From Agathobacter sp. (lineage in GTDB: Bacteria > Bacillota > Clostridia > Lachnospirales > Lachnospiraceae): a stretch of DNA of 33,409 nucleotides. Every line of letters starts with the position of its first letter. Within the stretch, counting starts at the first letter, position 1. This document shows positions 26,544 to 33,409 of this stretch, piece by piece. Position numbers and translations under genes: made by a program. Location of the stretch: assembly GCA_022772675.1 (NCBI GenBank), contig JALEZW010000021.1, forward strand, positions 1 through 33,409, given 5' to 3'. A model generated the notes under the pieces. The model was not told the DNA's origin and searched no databases. It saw nothing but the letters and a program-made list of their open reading frames with translations.

Positions 26544-26570
26544 GTAACAGTTCAGCTCATAACCTGTTAC
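26544..26570 (-). other. Small inverted repeat between ilvD and ilvB
   Basis: GTAACAG (26544-26550) and CTGTTAC (26564-26570) are perfect 7 bp arms with a 13 nt loop, immediately after the ilvD stop. No U run follows, so probably an mRNA stem rather than a terminator. Confidence 0.35.
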
Positions 26571-26571
26571 A

Positions 26572-28245
26572 TTATTTCTCTCCCGGAATCTCAAGAACCG
26601 CTCCACGGTTTCCGGAAGTGACAAGTGCTGCATACCGTTTCAGATAGCCGCTTGTAACCTTCGGCTCTCTAGGCTGCCATTTTGCACGGCGGGCTGCCAG
26701 CTCTTCATCGGACACATCCAGTGTCAGTGTCATCTCAGGGATGTTAATCTTAATGATATCTCCCTCTTCTACCAGAGCAATCGGTCCTCCCACTGCTGCC
26801 TCCGGAGAAACATGTCCAATGGATGCGCCTCTGGATGCACCGGAAAAACGTCCGTCTGTAATCAGAGCTACGGAGCTTCCCAGCCCCATTCCTGCGATTG
26901 CAGATGTGGGATTTAACATCTCTCTCATACCAGGTCCCCCCTTCGGTCCCTCGTAACGGATGACCACCACATCTCCTTCTACAATCCTGCCGCCCTTAAT
27001 CGCTGCAATGGCATCCTCCTCACAGTCGAAAACCCGTGCCGGTCCTTCATGAACCATCATCTCATCAACCACTGCAGAACGCTTTACAACAGAACCATCC
27101 GGAGCCAGATTTCCCTTTAATACGGCAAGTCCTCCGGTCTTACTGTATGGTCTGTCAACCGGGCGGATAACCTCGGGATTTCTGTTAACTGCATTTTTAA
27201 TATTTTCTCCAATGGTCTTACCTGTTACTGTCATGCAGTCCGTATTGAGAAGTCCGATATCTGCCAGTTCCTTCATAACCGCATAGACACCGCCGGCCTC
27301 ATTGAGATCCTCCATGTAGGTTGGACCTGCCGGTGCCAGATGACATAAGTTTGGTGTCTTCTCACTGATTGGATTTGCAAAGCTGATATCAAAATCAAAA
27401 CCAATCTCATGGGCAATAGCCGGAAGATGCAGCATGGAATTAGTGGAACATCCCAATGCCATATCAACGGTCAGCGCATTCAAAATAGAATCCTTTGTGA
27501 TAATATCTCTTGCCCTGATATTCTTACGGAACATTTCCATAACAGCCATGCCCGCATGCTTTGCAAGCTTAATTCGCTCGGAATAAACTGCCGGAATGGT
27601 TCCGTTTCCCTGAAGTCCCATACCAAGAGCTTCTGTCAGACAGTTCATGGAATTGGCCGTATACATACCGGAACAGGAACCGCAGGTAGGACATACCTTA
27701 TTCTCAAACTCTGTCACATCCTCCTCGGTGTAAGTACCTGCTGCGTAAGAGCCTACTGCCTCAAACATGGAAGAAAGACTTCTCTTCTGTCCCTTCACAT
27801 GGCCGGCAAGCATAGGACCGCCGGATACAAAAACGGTAGGAAGATTGAGTCTTGCTGCTGCCATCAGAAGCCCCGGTACGTTCTTGTCACAGTTTGGAAC
27901 CATAACCAGCGCGTCAAACTGATGGGCGATTGCCATACACTCGGTGGAATCTGCAATCAGATCTCTGGTTACCAGGGAATATTTCATGCCGATATGTCCC
28001 ATGGCAATTCCGTCACAGACTGCGATTGCCGGAAATACCACCGGCACACCGCCGGCCTCTGCAACTCCAAGTTTCACAGCCTCTACAATTTTATCCAGAT
28101 TCATATGGCCCGGAACAATCTCATTGTAGGAACTTACGATTCCCACCATCGGCTTTTTCATTTCTTCCGGGGTAAATCCCAGGGCATTGAACAGGCTTCT
28201 CGCCGGAGCCTGCTGCATGCCGCTTCTTGCGTTATCACTCGTCAT
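26572..28245 (-). CDS. ilvD: Dihydroxy-acid dehydratase
   Basis: Iron-sulfur enzyme dehydrating dihydroxy acids to 2-oxo acids, third step of valine/isoleucine synthesis. 557 residues from ATG 28245 ([17 protein letters not shown]), preceded by AAAGGAG; the open frame continues upstream to 28389 without family similarity. Cluster cysteines are visible at Cys77 (VCDGI), Cys119 (VPNCDKN) and Cys191 ([13 protein letters not shown]). Normal length. It follows leuB by 147 nt, a gap holding a 9 bp inverted repeat. Confidence 0.97.
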   Translation of the reverse strand: MTSDNARSGMQQAPARSLFNALGFTPEEMKKPMVGIVSSYNEIVPGHMNLDKIVEAVKLGVAEAGGVPVVFPAIAVCDGIAMGHIGMKYSLVTRDLIADSTECMAIAHQFDALVMVPNCDKNVPGLLMAAARLNLPTVFVSGGPMLAGHVKGQKRSLSSMFEAVGSYAAGTYTEEDVTEFENKVCPTCGSCSGMYTANSMNCLTEALGMGLQGNGTIPAVYSERIKLAKHAGMAVMEMFRKNIRARDIITKDSILNALTVDMALGCSTNSMLHLPAIAHEIGFDFDISFANPISEKTPNLCHLAPAGPTYMEDLNEAGGVYAVMKELADIGLLNTDCMTVTGKTIGENIKNAVNRNPEVIRPVDRPYSKTGGLAVLKGNLAPDGSVVKRSAVVDEMMVHEGPARVFDCEEDAIAAIKGGRIVEGDVVVIRYEGPKGGPGMREMLNPTSAIAGMGLGSSVALITDGRFSGASRGASIGHVSPEAAVGGPIALVEEGDIIKINIPEMTLTLDVSDEELAARRAKWQPREPKVTSGYLKRYAALVTSGNRGAVLEIPGEK

Positions 28246-28289
28246 ATATGTACTCCTTTCTTCCTGACACATTTTCTTAATCTTTTGGT

Positions 28290-28317
28290 AACGATTCGAG
28301 AAACTTTGCGAATCGTT
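28290..28317. repeat. Inverted repeat upstream of ilvD
   Basis: AACGATTCG (28290-28298) and CGAATCGTT (28309-28317) are perfect 9 bp arms with a 10 bp spacer, 45 bp before the ilvD ATG. No U run follows. Could be an operator or an intercistronic mRNA stem. Confidence 0.45.
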
Positions 28318-28392
28318 GTCTATTTTTCTTGATACCTTCCTATCTTGAACCATGCGTAAGACCTTTGCGATACATCTTCCATGTACCACAGG

Positions 28393-29493
28393 CTATACAC
28401 GTTCCGCAATCAGGTCACCCATCCGGGCTGTTCCGACCTGGGTGATACCTTCCGTGCTCTCTCCTGCCTGGGGCATGATATCAATGGTACGATAACCTTC
28501 CTTTAATACCTGCTTAACAGCATTTTCGATGGCATCCGCCTCTTTATCCAGATCAAAGGTATAGCGCAGCATCATTGCCGCACTTAAAATCGTGGCAATC
28601 GGATTGGCAATTCCCTTGCCTGCGATATCCGGTGCTGATCCGCCGCTGGGCTCATAGAGACCAAACTTTGTATCATTTAAGCTGGCAGAAGAAAGCATTC
28701 CGATGGAACCGGTTACCATGGATGCTTCATCGGATAAGATATCTCCAAACATGTTCTCTGTTAAGATGACATCAAACTGCTTCGGATCTTTCACTAACTG
28801 CATGGCACAGTTATCCACCAGCATATGCTCATAAGTCACCTCCGGGTAATCCTTTGCCACTTCCTCCACAACCTTTCTCCAGAGTCTGGAGGAATCCAGA
28901 ACATTTGCCTTATCCACGGATGTAACTTTTTTCCGGCGCTTCATGGCAATATCAAAACCACGTTTCGCTATTCTTCTGATCTCCTCTTCGTTGTATGTAA
29001 GAGTATCCGTTGCCGTAACTACCCCGTCCACCGTCTCTGTCTTTCTGTCTCCAAAATACAGACCGCCGGTGAGCTCACGCATGATCATCATATCAAAACC
29101 ACTTCCGATTATATCGTCCCGGAGGGGACATGCTGCCTTAAGCTCCTCATAAAGATATGCCGGACGAAGGTTTGCAAACAGATTCAGTGATTTTCTAAGC
29201 TTTAACAATCCTGCCTCCGGACGTTTATCCGGTGGAAGCTTGTACCAGGGTGATGTGGTGGTATTTCCTCCGATAGATCCCATCAAAACGGCATCACTTG
29301 CCTTTGCAGCCTCAATTGCCTCATCCGTAAGCGGCACTCCTGTCGCATCAATCGAACATCCACCCATCAAAATTTCTGTATAATGAAATGAATGACCGTA
29401 TTTCTCTCCGATTTTATCCAAAACTTTTTTTGCCTCTGTAACGATTTCCGGTCCGATTCCATCGCCGGATATCACTCCAATATGACATTCCAT
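28393..29493 (-). CDS. leuB: 3-isopropylmalate dehydrogenase
   Basis: NAD-dependent oxidative decarboxylation of 3-isopropylmalate in leucine synthesis. 366 residues: GDGIGPEIV (10-18), substrate residues in [34 protein letters not shown] and the metal-binding segment [13 protein letters not shown]. The start at 29493 follows AGAGG at an unusually long distance (13 bases), but no other start fits the family N-terminus. First gene after the promoter at 29541. leuA, leuC and leuD are not in this window. Confidence 0.97.
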   Translation of the reverse strand: MECHIGVISGDGIGPEIVTEAKKVLDKIGEKYGHSFHYTEILMGGCSIDATGVPLTDEAIEAAKASDAVLMGSIGGNTTTSPWYKLPPDKRPEAGLLKLRKSLNLFANLRPAYLYEELKAACPLRDDIIGSGFDMMIMRELTGGLYFGDRKTETVDGVVTATDTLTYNEEEIRRIAKRGFDIAMKRRKKVTSVDKANVLDSSRLWRKVVEEVAKDYPEVTYEHMLVDNCAMQLVKDPKQFDVILTENMFGDILSDEASMVTGSIGMLSSASLNDTKFGLYEPSGGSAPDIAGKGIANPIATILSAAMMLRYTFDLDKEADAIENAVKQVLKEGYRTIDIMPQAGESTEGITQVGTARMGDLIAERV

Positions 29494-29540
29494 TGTATGA
29501 TATTTACCTCTTTTCCTATAATAAAAGTCTATTACCTACT

Positions 29541-29569
29541 AATATATAGCAACAAAGATTTCTTTTCAA
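29541..29569 (-). promoter_or_regulatory. Sigma-A-type promoter of leuB-ilvD-ilvB-ser operon
   Basis: Minus-strand TTGAAA (29564-29569), 17 bp spacer, TATATT (29541-29546); each box has 5 of 6 consensus matches. Start near 29534, leader about 40 nt. The 235 bp gap around it (29494-29728) holds otherwise only the yajC terminator; I see no T-box, leader peptide or riboswitch. Confidence 0.65.
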
Positions 29570-29684
29570 CCATAAATCTATTTTACTTTTTCATAAATTC
29601 TATAACCTGTATTTATGATACATTGGTAAATTGTAACATAATACTTTCCAATCTGTATTGTCTGTTCAGGCCTCTGTATTAACC

Positions 29685-29709
29685 AAAAGGTGCCGCATCA
29701 CGCGGCACC
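29685..29709 (-). terminator. Intrinsic terminator of yajC
   Basis: GGTGCCGC and GCGGCACC form a perfect 8 bp GC-rich stem with a 5 nt loop, followed on the minus strand by TTTT, just after the yajC stop. The U run is short, so termination may be partial. Confidence 0.75.
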
Positions 29710-29728
29710 CATTTGTTTTCCTGTTCTC

Positions 29729-30061
29729 TTATGAAGCGGATTCCGGCTTCTCTACATCAGCAATTGCTGTCTTCTGCATTGGAATACGGCAGTTTTTGTT
29801 ATTTCCAAACTCTACAATTACGGTATCATCCACAATATCAATGATTGTGCCATAAAAACCGGCAATTGTAAGAACAGTATCTCCCACAGCCACCTCAGAG
29901 AGCATCAGGTCTTTCTTCTTCTGCTCTTTCTTCTGGGGACGGATCATCAGAAAATACATAAATGCGAATAAAATCACCAGCCAGACGATCATGCCAAACA
30001 TGCCAAGCCCCTGCGCCTGTGACCCGCTTGCGGAATTTCCGGATGCTAAAATTGAATACAT
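29729..30061 (-). CDS. yajC: Preprotein translocase subunit YajC
   Basis: Single-span membrane protein associated with SecDF and YidC. 110 residues from ATG 30061 (AAGGAGG eight bases upstream): one N-terminal membrane helix (GMIVWLVILFAFMYFLMIRP), then PQKKEQKKKD and the family core AVGDTVLTIAGFYGTIIDIVDDTVIVEFG. It follows tgt, as usual, but is closed by a terminator and no secD/secF follows. Confidence 0.94.
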   Translation of the reverse strand: MYSILASGNSASGSQAQGLGMFGMIVWLVILFAFMYFLMIRPQKKEQKKKDLMLSEVAVGDTVLTIAGFYGTIIDIVDDTVIVEFGNNKNCRIPMQKTAIADVEKPESAS

Positions 30062-30114
30062 CAATGCTTCCTCCTTAACATAATACTCAGTAATGCGTTC
30101 AAGCACTAAGTCTT

Positions 30115-30143
30115 ATTCTACACAACTTCCCACGGAAGGGCAA
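30115..30143 (-). promoter_or_regulatory. Probable promoter of yajC
   Basis: Minus-strand TTGCCC (30138-30143), 17 bp spacer, TAGAAT (30115-30120) in the 116 nt tgt-yajC gap. The -35 is a 4 of 6 match. Start near 30108. Confidence 0.5.
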
Positions 30144-30177
30144 GTGTTTTTCTGTTTTTTAGACATTTTTTATATTA

Positions 30178-31305
30178 CTACTTCATCTGATACAGCTTTT
30201 CTTCTTTATAGGAAGCAAACCTGCCGGCATCCAGTGCGTCTCTGATTTCCTCCATCATGGTGTTGTAAAAATAGAGATTATGCAGTACACATAGACGCAT
30301 ACCAAGCATCTCCTTCGCCTTTAACAGATGGCGGATATATGCCCTGCTGTAATGTCTGCAGGCCGGACACTGGCAGCCCTCCTCAATGGGGCGCATGTCC
30401 TTTTCATACTGCTGGTTAAAGAGGTTTAACTTTCCGTGATTCGTATACACGTGTCCATGTCTTCCATTTCTGCTGGGATATACACAGTCAAAGAAATCCA
30501 CGCCTCGCTCTACTGCCTCCAAAATATTCGCAGGCGTTCCAACCCCCATCAGATAGGTGGGCTTATTCACCGGAAGATAAGGAACCGTCTCATCCAGAAT
30601 ATGATACATTTCCTCATGGCTCTCCCCTACTGCCAGGCCTCCCACAGCATAGCCATCCAGATCCATTTCCGAAATCCGCTTTGCATGATCAATCCGGATA
30701 TCCTCATAGATTGCCCCCTGATTGATACCAAACAAAAGCTGCTCTCTGTTGATGGTATCATCCAGACTGTTCAGACGATCCATTTCCGTCTTGCACCGCT
30801 TCAGCCAGCGGGTCGTACGGCTTACAGAATCTTCCACATATTGGCGGTCAGCCACGCTGGAAGGGCACTCATCAAATGCCATGGCAATGGTAGATCCCAG
30901 ATTGGACTGTATCTGCATGCTCTCCTCCGGTCCCATAAAAATTTTCGCTCCGTCTACATGGGAGTGGAAATAAACCCCCTCCTCTTTGATTTTCCTGAGA
31001 CCTGCCAGAGAAAATACCTGGAATCCGCCGGAGTCCGTAAGAATCGGTCTGTCCCAGACCATGAACTTGTGCAGTCCTCCCATTTCTTTAATAAGTTTAT
31101 CCCCCGGACGTACGTGGAGATGGTAGGTGTTAGACAACTCCACCTGACACTTTATTTCCTTTAAATCCATGGTAGAAACGGCTCCCTTGATTGCACCAAC
31201 CGTTCCAACATTCATAAACACCGGTGTCTGGATATCCCCGTGCACCGTATGAAACACGCCGCGTTTTGCGCGTCCCTCCTGCTTTAATAACTCATATACT
31301 GCCAT
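30178..31305 (-). CDS. tgt: tRNA-guanine transglycosylase
   Basis: Exchanges guanine-34 of GUN-anticodon tRNAs for a queuosine precursor. 375 residues: Asp91 in DSGGFQVFSL, nucleophile Asp273 in DFFDCVYPSRNGRHG, and a zinc site Cys311, Cys313, Cys316 (CQCPAC) with His342. Normal length. AAGGGG precedes the start; it lies 42 nt after the amylase gene, so may be transcribed with it. Confidence 0.97.
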   Translation of the reverse strand: MAVYELLKQEGRAKRGVFHTVHGDIQTPVFMNVGTVGAIKGAVSTMDLKEIKCQVELSNTYHLHVRPGDKLIKEMGGLHKFMVWDRPILTDSGGFQVFSLAGLRKIKEEGVYFHSHVDGAKIFMGPEESMQIQSNLGSTIAMAFDECPSSVADRQYVEDSVSRTTRWLKRCKTEMDRLNSLDDTINREQLLFGINQGAIYEDIRIDHAKRISEMDLDGYAVGGLAVGESHEEMYHILDETVPYLPVNKPTYLMGVGTPANILEAVERGVDFFDCVYPSRNGRHGHVYTNHGKLNLFNQQYEKDMRPIEEGCQCPACRHYSRAYIRHLLKAKEMLGMRLCVLHNLYFYNTMMEEIRDALDAGRFASYKEEKLYQMK

Positions 31306-31347
31306 TTTGTTCCCCTTAATCTTTTTATATCTGTATCTGTTCAGAAC

Positions 31348-33111
31348 CTATTTTCGAATTTTCCGAATCAAAATTCCATTTGACAAAAGTGTGGAATCTA
31401 TGTAATGTCTCTCCAGCAGGATTTCTCCCTGTGGAACAACCTCGATATCCTCTTCACAGCAATTGATGATCACCTCTACATAGCAATCTGGAAAATCCAC
31501 CTTTTGAAACTGAATCACCCGTTTATACTCTGCATAATCGTTGGGGAAATGAAAATTTCTGCTCTTTAAGAGCGGCTCACTCCTTCTAAGATGAATCAGT
31601 GTGGAAATGATGGAAATCCTCTCATCATATTTTCCTGCCTCAATATCCGTCCACGGCATACACCGCCTGCAGTCGGGATCATGTCCGCCCTCCATGGCGA
31701 TTTCCGTTCCATAGTAGATGCAGGGACTGCCCGGCATGGCAAACAAAACTGCCAGCTGTGCGAAATATTCATCCAGATTCTTCACATCAGAACGCAGGCG
31801 TTTTGTGTCATGGGAATCCAGAAGATTAAACAGCACATCATTGGTCTGCTGCATATAGCTGGTATAGCAGCGGTTAATGGTATATTCAAAATCCTCATTG
31901 GTCAGGCTCTTATCAATCCAGAAATCCTTAATACTCTGTCCCAGAGGATAATTCATAACCCCGTCAAACTCATCTCCTCTTAGCCATGGAAGCGCATTAT
32001 GCCAGATTTCTCCCAGAATGTAAATATCCGGATTGATGCTTTTCAGCCGTTCATGCAGTTCCTTGCAGAAACGATGGGAAACCTCATTTGCCACATCCAG
32101 ACGCAGACCATCAATGCCGTAGTTTGCTACCCAGTTGGCGCAGATATCAATAAAATATTTACGTACCTTTGGATTATTGGTATTAAGTTTCGGCATGGAA
32201 TCAAAAAAGGCAAAGGTGTATATCTGTCCTTTCCTTGCCGCCTGTCCATTCCTGTCAATGGGCCACTGGTTGATCATAAACCAGTCGAAATACTCCGACT
32301 TTTCTCCCTTTTCCAGTACATCCTGCCAGGGAGCAAAATAATATCCGCAGTGGTTAAATACTCCGTCTAACATGACGCGGATGCCTCTTTTATGTGCTTC
32401 CTCAATCAGATGCTTAAAGGTCTCTTCATCTCCGAAACGGGGATCAATCTTCGTATAGTCCGTTGTATCATATTTGTGATTGGACGGAGACTCGTTGATG
32501 GGGGTCAGATAAATTCCGTTGATTCCCAGCTTCTGGAGATAATCCAGTTTCTTTGTAATACCAGCCAGATCTCCTCCAAAGCATTCCTCATTGGTAACGC
32601 TTCCATGATCGCGCCACGGCAGCACATATTCCGGATCATTGGAGGGATCCCCATTGCAGAACCGGTCCGGAAATATCTGATACCAGACCGTATCATTCAC
32701 CCATGCCGGTGTCTTTGGCACATCGCAGGGATTCATCCACGGAAAAACAAAGCACTGCCGGCTCCTTCCCTCTAAATGCATCTGTTCACTGCTTACAAAC
32801 CCGTCTTCAAAATAAAACCATTTTTCCTCTTCCGTCTCCAATTCAAAATAATACTTAAGACGTTTATACTCCGGTTTCACGGTAGTGGTCCACCAGATCT
32901 GATTCTTCAGCCTCTTTTTATATACGATTGCCTCTTTCTTTCCATCCCATTGCTCACCTCCGCCTAAGATTCCGGCGGCAAAGGGGTCACCCAGAATGAT
33001 GGACACGGCCTTCACATCATATCCCGTTTTGATATTGATAATAAGTTCATCCTCATTGAAAGGATAACAGTAATTGTCACTTGCCTGATGGTATACTGCA
33101 TTAAATTCCAT
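31348..33111 (-). CDS. GH13 alpha-amylase family enzyme (neopullulanase/cyclomaltodextrinase-like)
   Basis: 587 residues from ATG 33111 (MEFNAVYHQASDNYCYPF), preceded by GGAGG. An N-terminal CBM34-like beta domain (about 1-115) precedes the (beta/alpha)8 barrel, the arrangement of neopullulanase, maltogenic amylase and cyclomaltodextrinase. Four GH13 regions are visible: DGVFNH (249-254), GLRLDVANE with nucleophile Asp339, ILGEIWH with acid/base Glu368, and LLDSHDTKR with Asp435. No signal peptide, so intracellular cleavage of maltodextrins or cyclodextrins is likely. No transporter genes are near; exact specificity cannot be told. Confidence 0.95.
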   Translation of the reverse strand: MEFNAVYHQASDNYCYPFNEDELIINIKTGYDVKAVSIILGDPFAAGILGGGEQWDGKKEAIVYKKRLKNQIWWTTTVKPEYKRLKYYFELETEEEKWFYFEDGFVSSEQMHLEGRSRQCFVFPWMNPCDVPKTPAWVNDTVWYQIFPDRFCNGDPSNDPEYVLPWRDHGSVTNEECFGGDLAGITKKLDYLQKLGINGIYLTPINESPSNHKYDTTDYTKIDPRFGDEETFKHLIEEAHKRGIRVMLDGVFNHCGYYFAPWQDVLEKGEKSEYFDWFMINQWPIDRNGQAARKGQIYTFAFFDSMPKLNTNNPKVRKYFIDICANWVANYGIDGLRLDVANEVSHRFCKELHERLKSINPDIYILGEIWHNALPWLRGDEFDGVMNYPLGQSIKDFWIDKSLTNEDFEYTINRCYTSYMQQTNDVLFNLLDSHDTKRLRSDVKNLDEYFAQLAVLFAMPGSPCIYYGTEIAMEGGHDPDCRRCMPWTDIEAGKYDERISIISTLIHLRRSEPLLKSRNFHFPNDYAEYKRVIQFQKVDFPDCYVEVIINCCEEDIEVVPQGEILLERHYIDSTLLSNGILIRKIRK

Positions 33112-33158
33112 AGTCAATCCTCCAGCACACTTTTTTACAATTCTCACAGATACTTAAA

Positions 33159-33187
33159 ATTCTACCATATCTGCCTTGACTATTCAA
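33159..33187 (-). promoter_or_regulatory. Probable promoter of the GH13 gene
   Basis: Minus-strand TTGAAT (33182-33187), 17 bp spacer, TAGAAT (33159-33164). Start near 33152, leader about 40 nt ending at GGAGG. The 30 bp palindrome at 33211-33240 lies about 25 bp upstream of the -35 box. Confidence 0.6.
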
Positions 33188-33210
33188 TGAGAGGTTATTT
33201 ATAATGTGAT

Positions 33211-33400
33211 GTGAGTGTCAAAAGTACTTTTTCCACTCACTGATATACGAATTGCTCCGTTGCTTCACAACTTCCGCAATTCTACACACATTCGCAATCC
33301 GTTGATTTTCCAAGGAAAATCACTACTTGCTCATGTGTGCGCGGGTCAATAAGTCAGAACTCTTTTCCTGCAAGCAGGAACGATTTCTGACTTTTGACCC
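33211..33400. repeat. Array of four consecutive inverted repeats (structured non-coding block)
   Basis: Four hairpin-forming units fill almost the whole 190 bp. A: 33211-33240, near-perfect palindrome GTGAGTG...CACTCAC with core AAAAGTACTTTT. B: 33249-33282, GAATTGC...GCAATTC with inner GTTG/CAAC. C: 33285-33339, CACACAT...ATGTGTG enclosing GATTTTCC-AA-GGAAAATC. D: 33343-33400, arms GGGTCAATAAGTCAGAA and TTCTGACTTTTGACCC around TTCCTGC-AA-GCAGGAA. No open frame and no U runs. It may be a REP/MITE-like element or a structured RNA. Because the window ends nearby, its full extent is unknown. Confidence 0.7.
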
Positions 33401-33409
33401 TTATATCAT

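Noticed and set aside
27409-28332. Long plus-strand open frame of 307 codons
   Set aside because: It lies antisense to ilvD, is rich in Cys/His/Arg with no domain pattern, and lacks a ribosome binding site. It is a shadow of the ilvD codon pattern.
26515-29728. T-box, riboswitch or leucine-rich leader peptide controlling the amino acid genes
   Set aside because: The gaps before leuB, ilvD and ilvB are short, show only small inverted repeats, and contain no T-box-like sequence or run of Leu/Val/Ile codons.
30436-31164. Plus-strand open frame of 242 codons
   Set aside because: Antisense to tgt, whose catalytic and zinc motifs are intact in the other strand; no plausible protein features.
33343-33400. 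Terminator of a gene beyond the right edge
   Set aside because: No U run follows the stem on either strand, and it is one of four adjacent hairpins, so an element or structured RNA fits better.

Overview
The window reads as a chromosomal segment of a Gram-positive, moderately AT-rich anaerobe of the Clostridia, most likely family Lachnospiraceae; genus is not resolvable from sequence alone. The reasons are gene content (pyruvate phosphate dikinase, class II dimeric glycyl-tRNA synthetase, era-yqzL-recO order, serC-serA-DUF1015 order, LPXTG proteins with a class C sortase) and strong AGGAGG-type ribosome binding sites. Every gene I can support lies on the minus strand, so transcription runs from the right edge to the left edge. 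Plus-strand open frames are shadows.

Layout in the direction of transcription (right to left): (1) 33409-33170, a non-coding block made almost entirely of four consecutive inverted repeats, then a promoter; (2) a GH13 alpha-amylase/neopullulanase-like enzyme, tgt and yajC, ending at a hairpin terminator; (3) a branched-chain amino acid and serine block, leuB-ilvD-ilvB-serC-serA-DUF1015, starting from its own promoter and running into an MscS channel, an M16C peptidase, era, a small yqzL-like gene and recO; (4) a lipoprotein-glyS pair from a near-consensus promoter, closed by a terminator-like hairpin; (5) a small coiled-coil protein and a signal peptidase I; (6) a surface-appendage operon at 11.9-1.4 kb; (7) the 5' half of ppdK, cut by the left edge.

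The accessory part is region 5-6. It combines a sortase pilus (1334-residue LPSTG adhesin, LPSTG backbone pilin, class C sortase) with four or five further secreted proteins, two of which look like TasA/camelysin family proteins with SipW-type signal peptides, plus a pilin-like protein with no anchor, a membrane-anchored protein with a VKTGD motif, and a MucBP-like protein on a Gly/Asn-repeat stalk. Several of these genes overlap by a few bases, so they are probably made together. A dedicated signal peptidase I with a long charged cytoplasmic extension sits directly upstream. This mixed pilus plus TasA-like assembly locus is the best candidate for an under-described system here.

I found no tRNA, rRNA, CRISPR array, insertion sequence or phage gene. 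Functional calls rest on reading motifs by eye; no database search was run.
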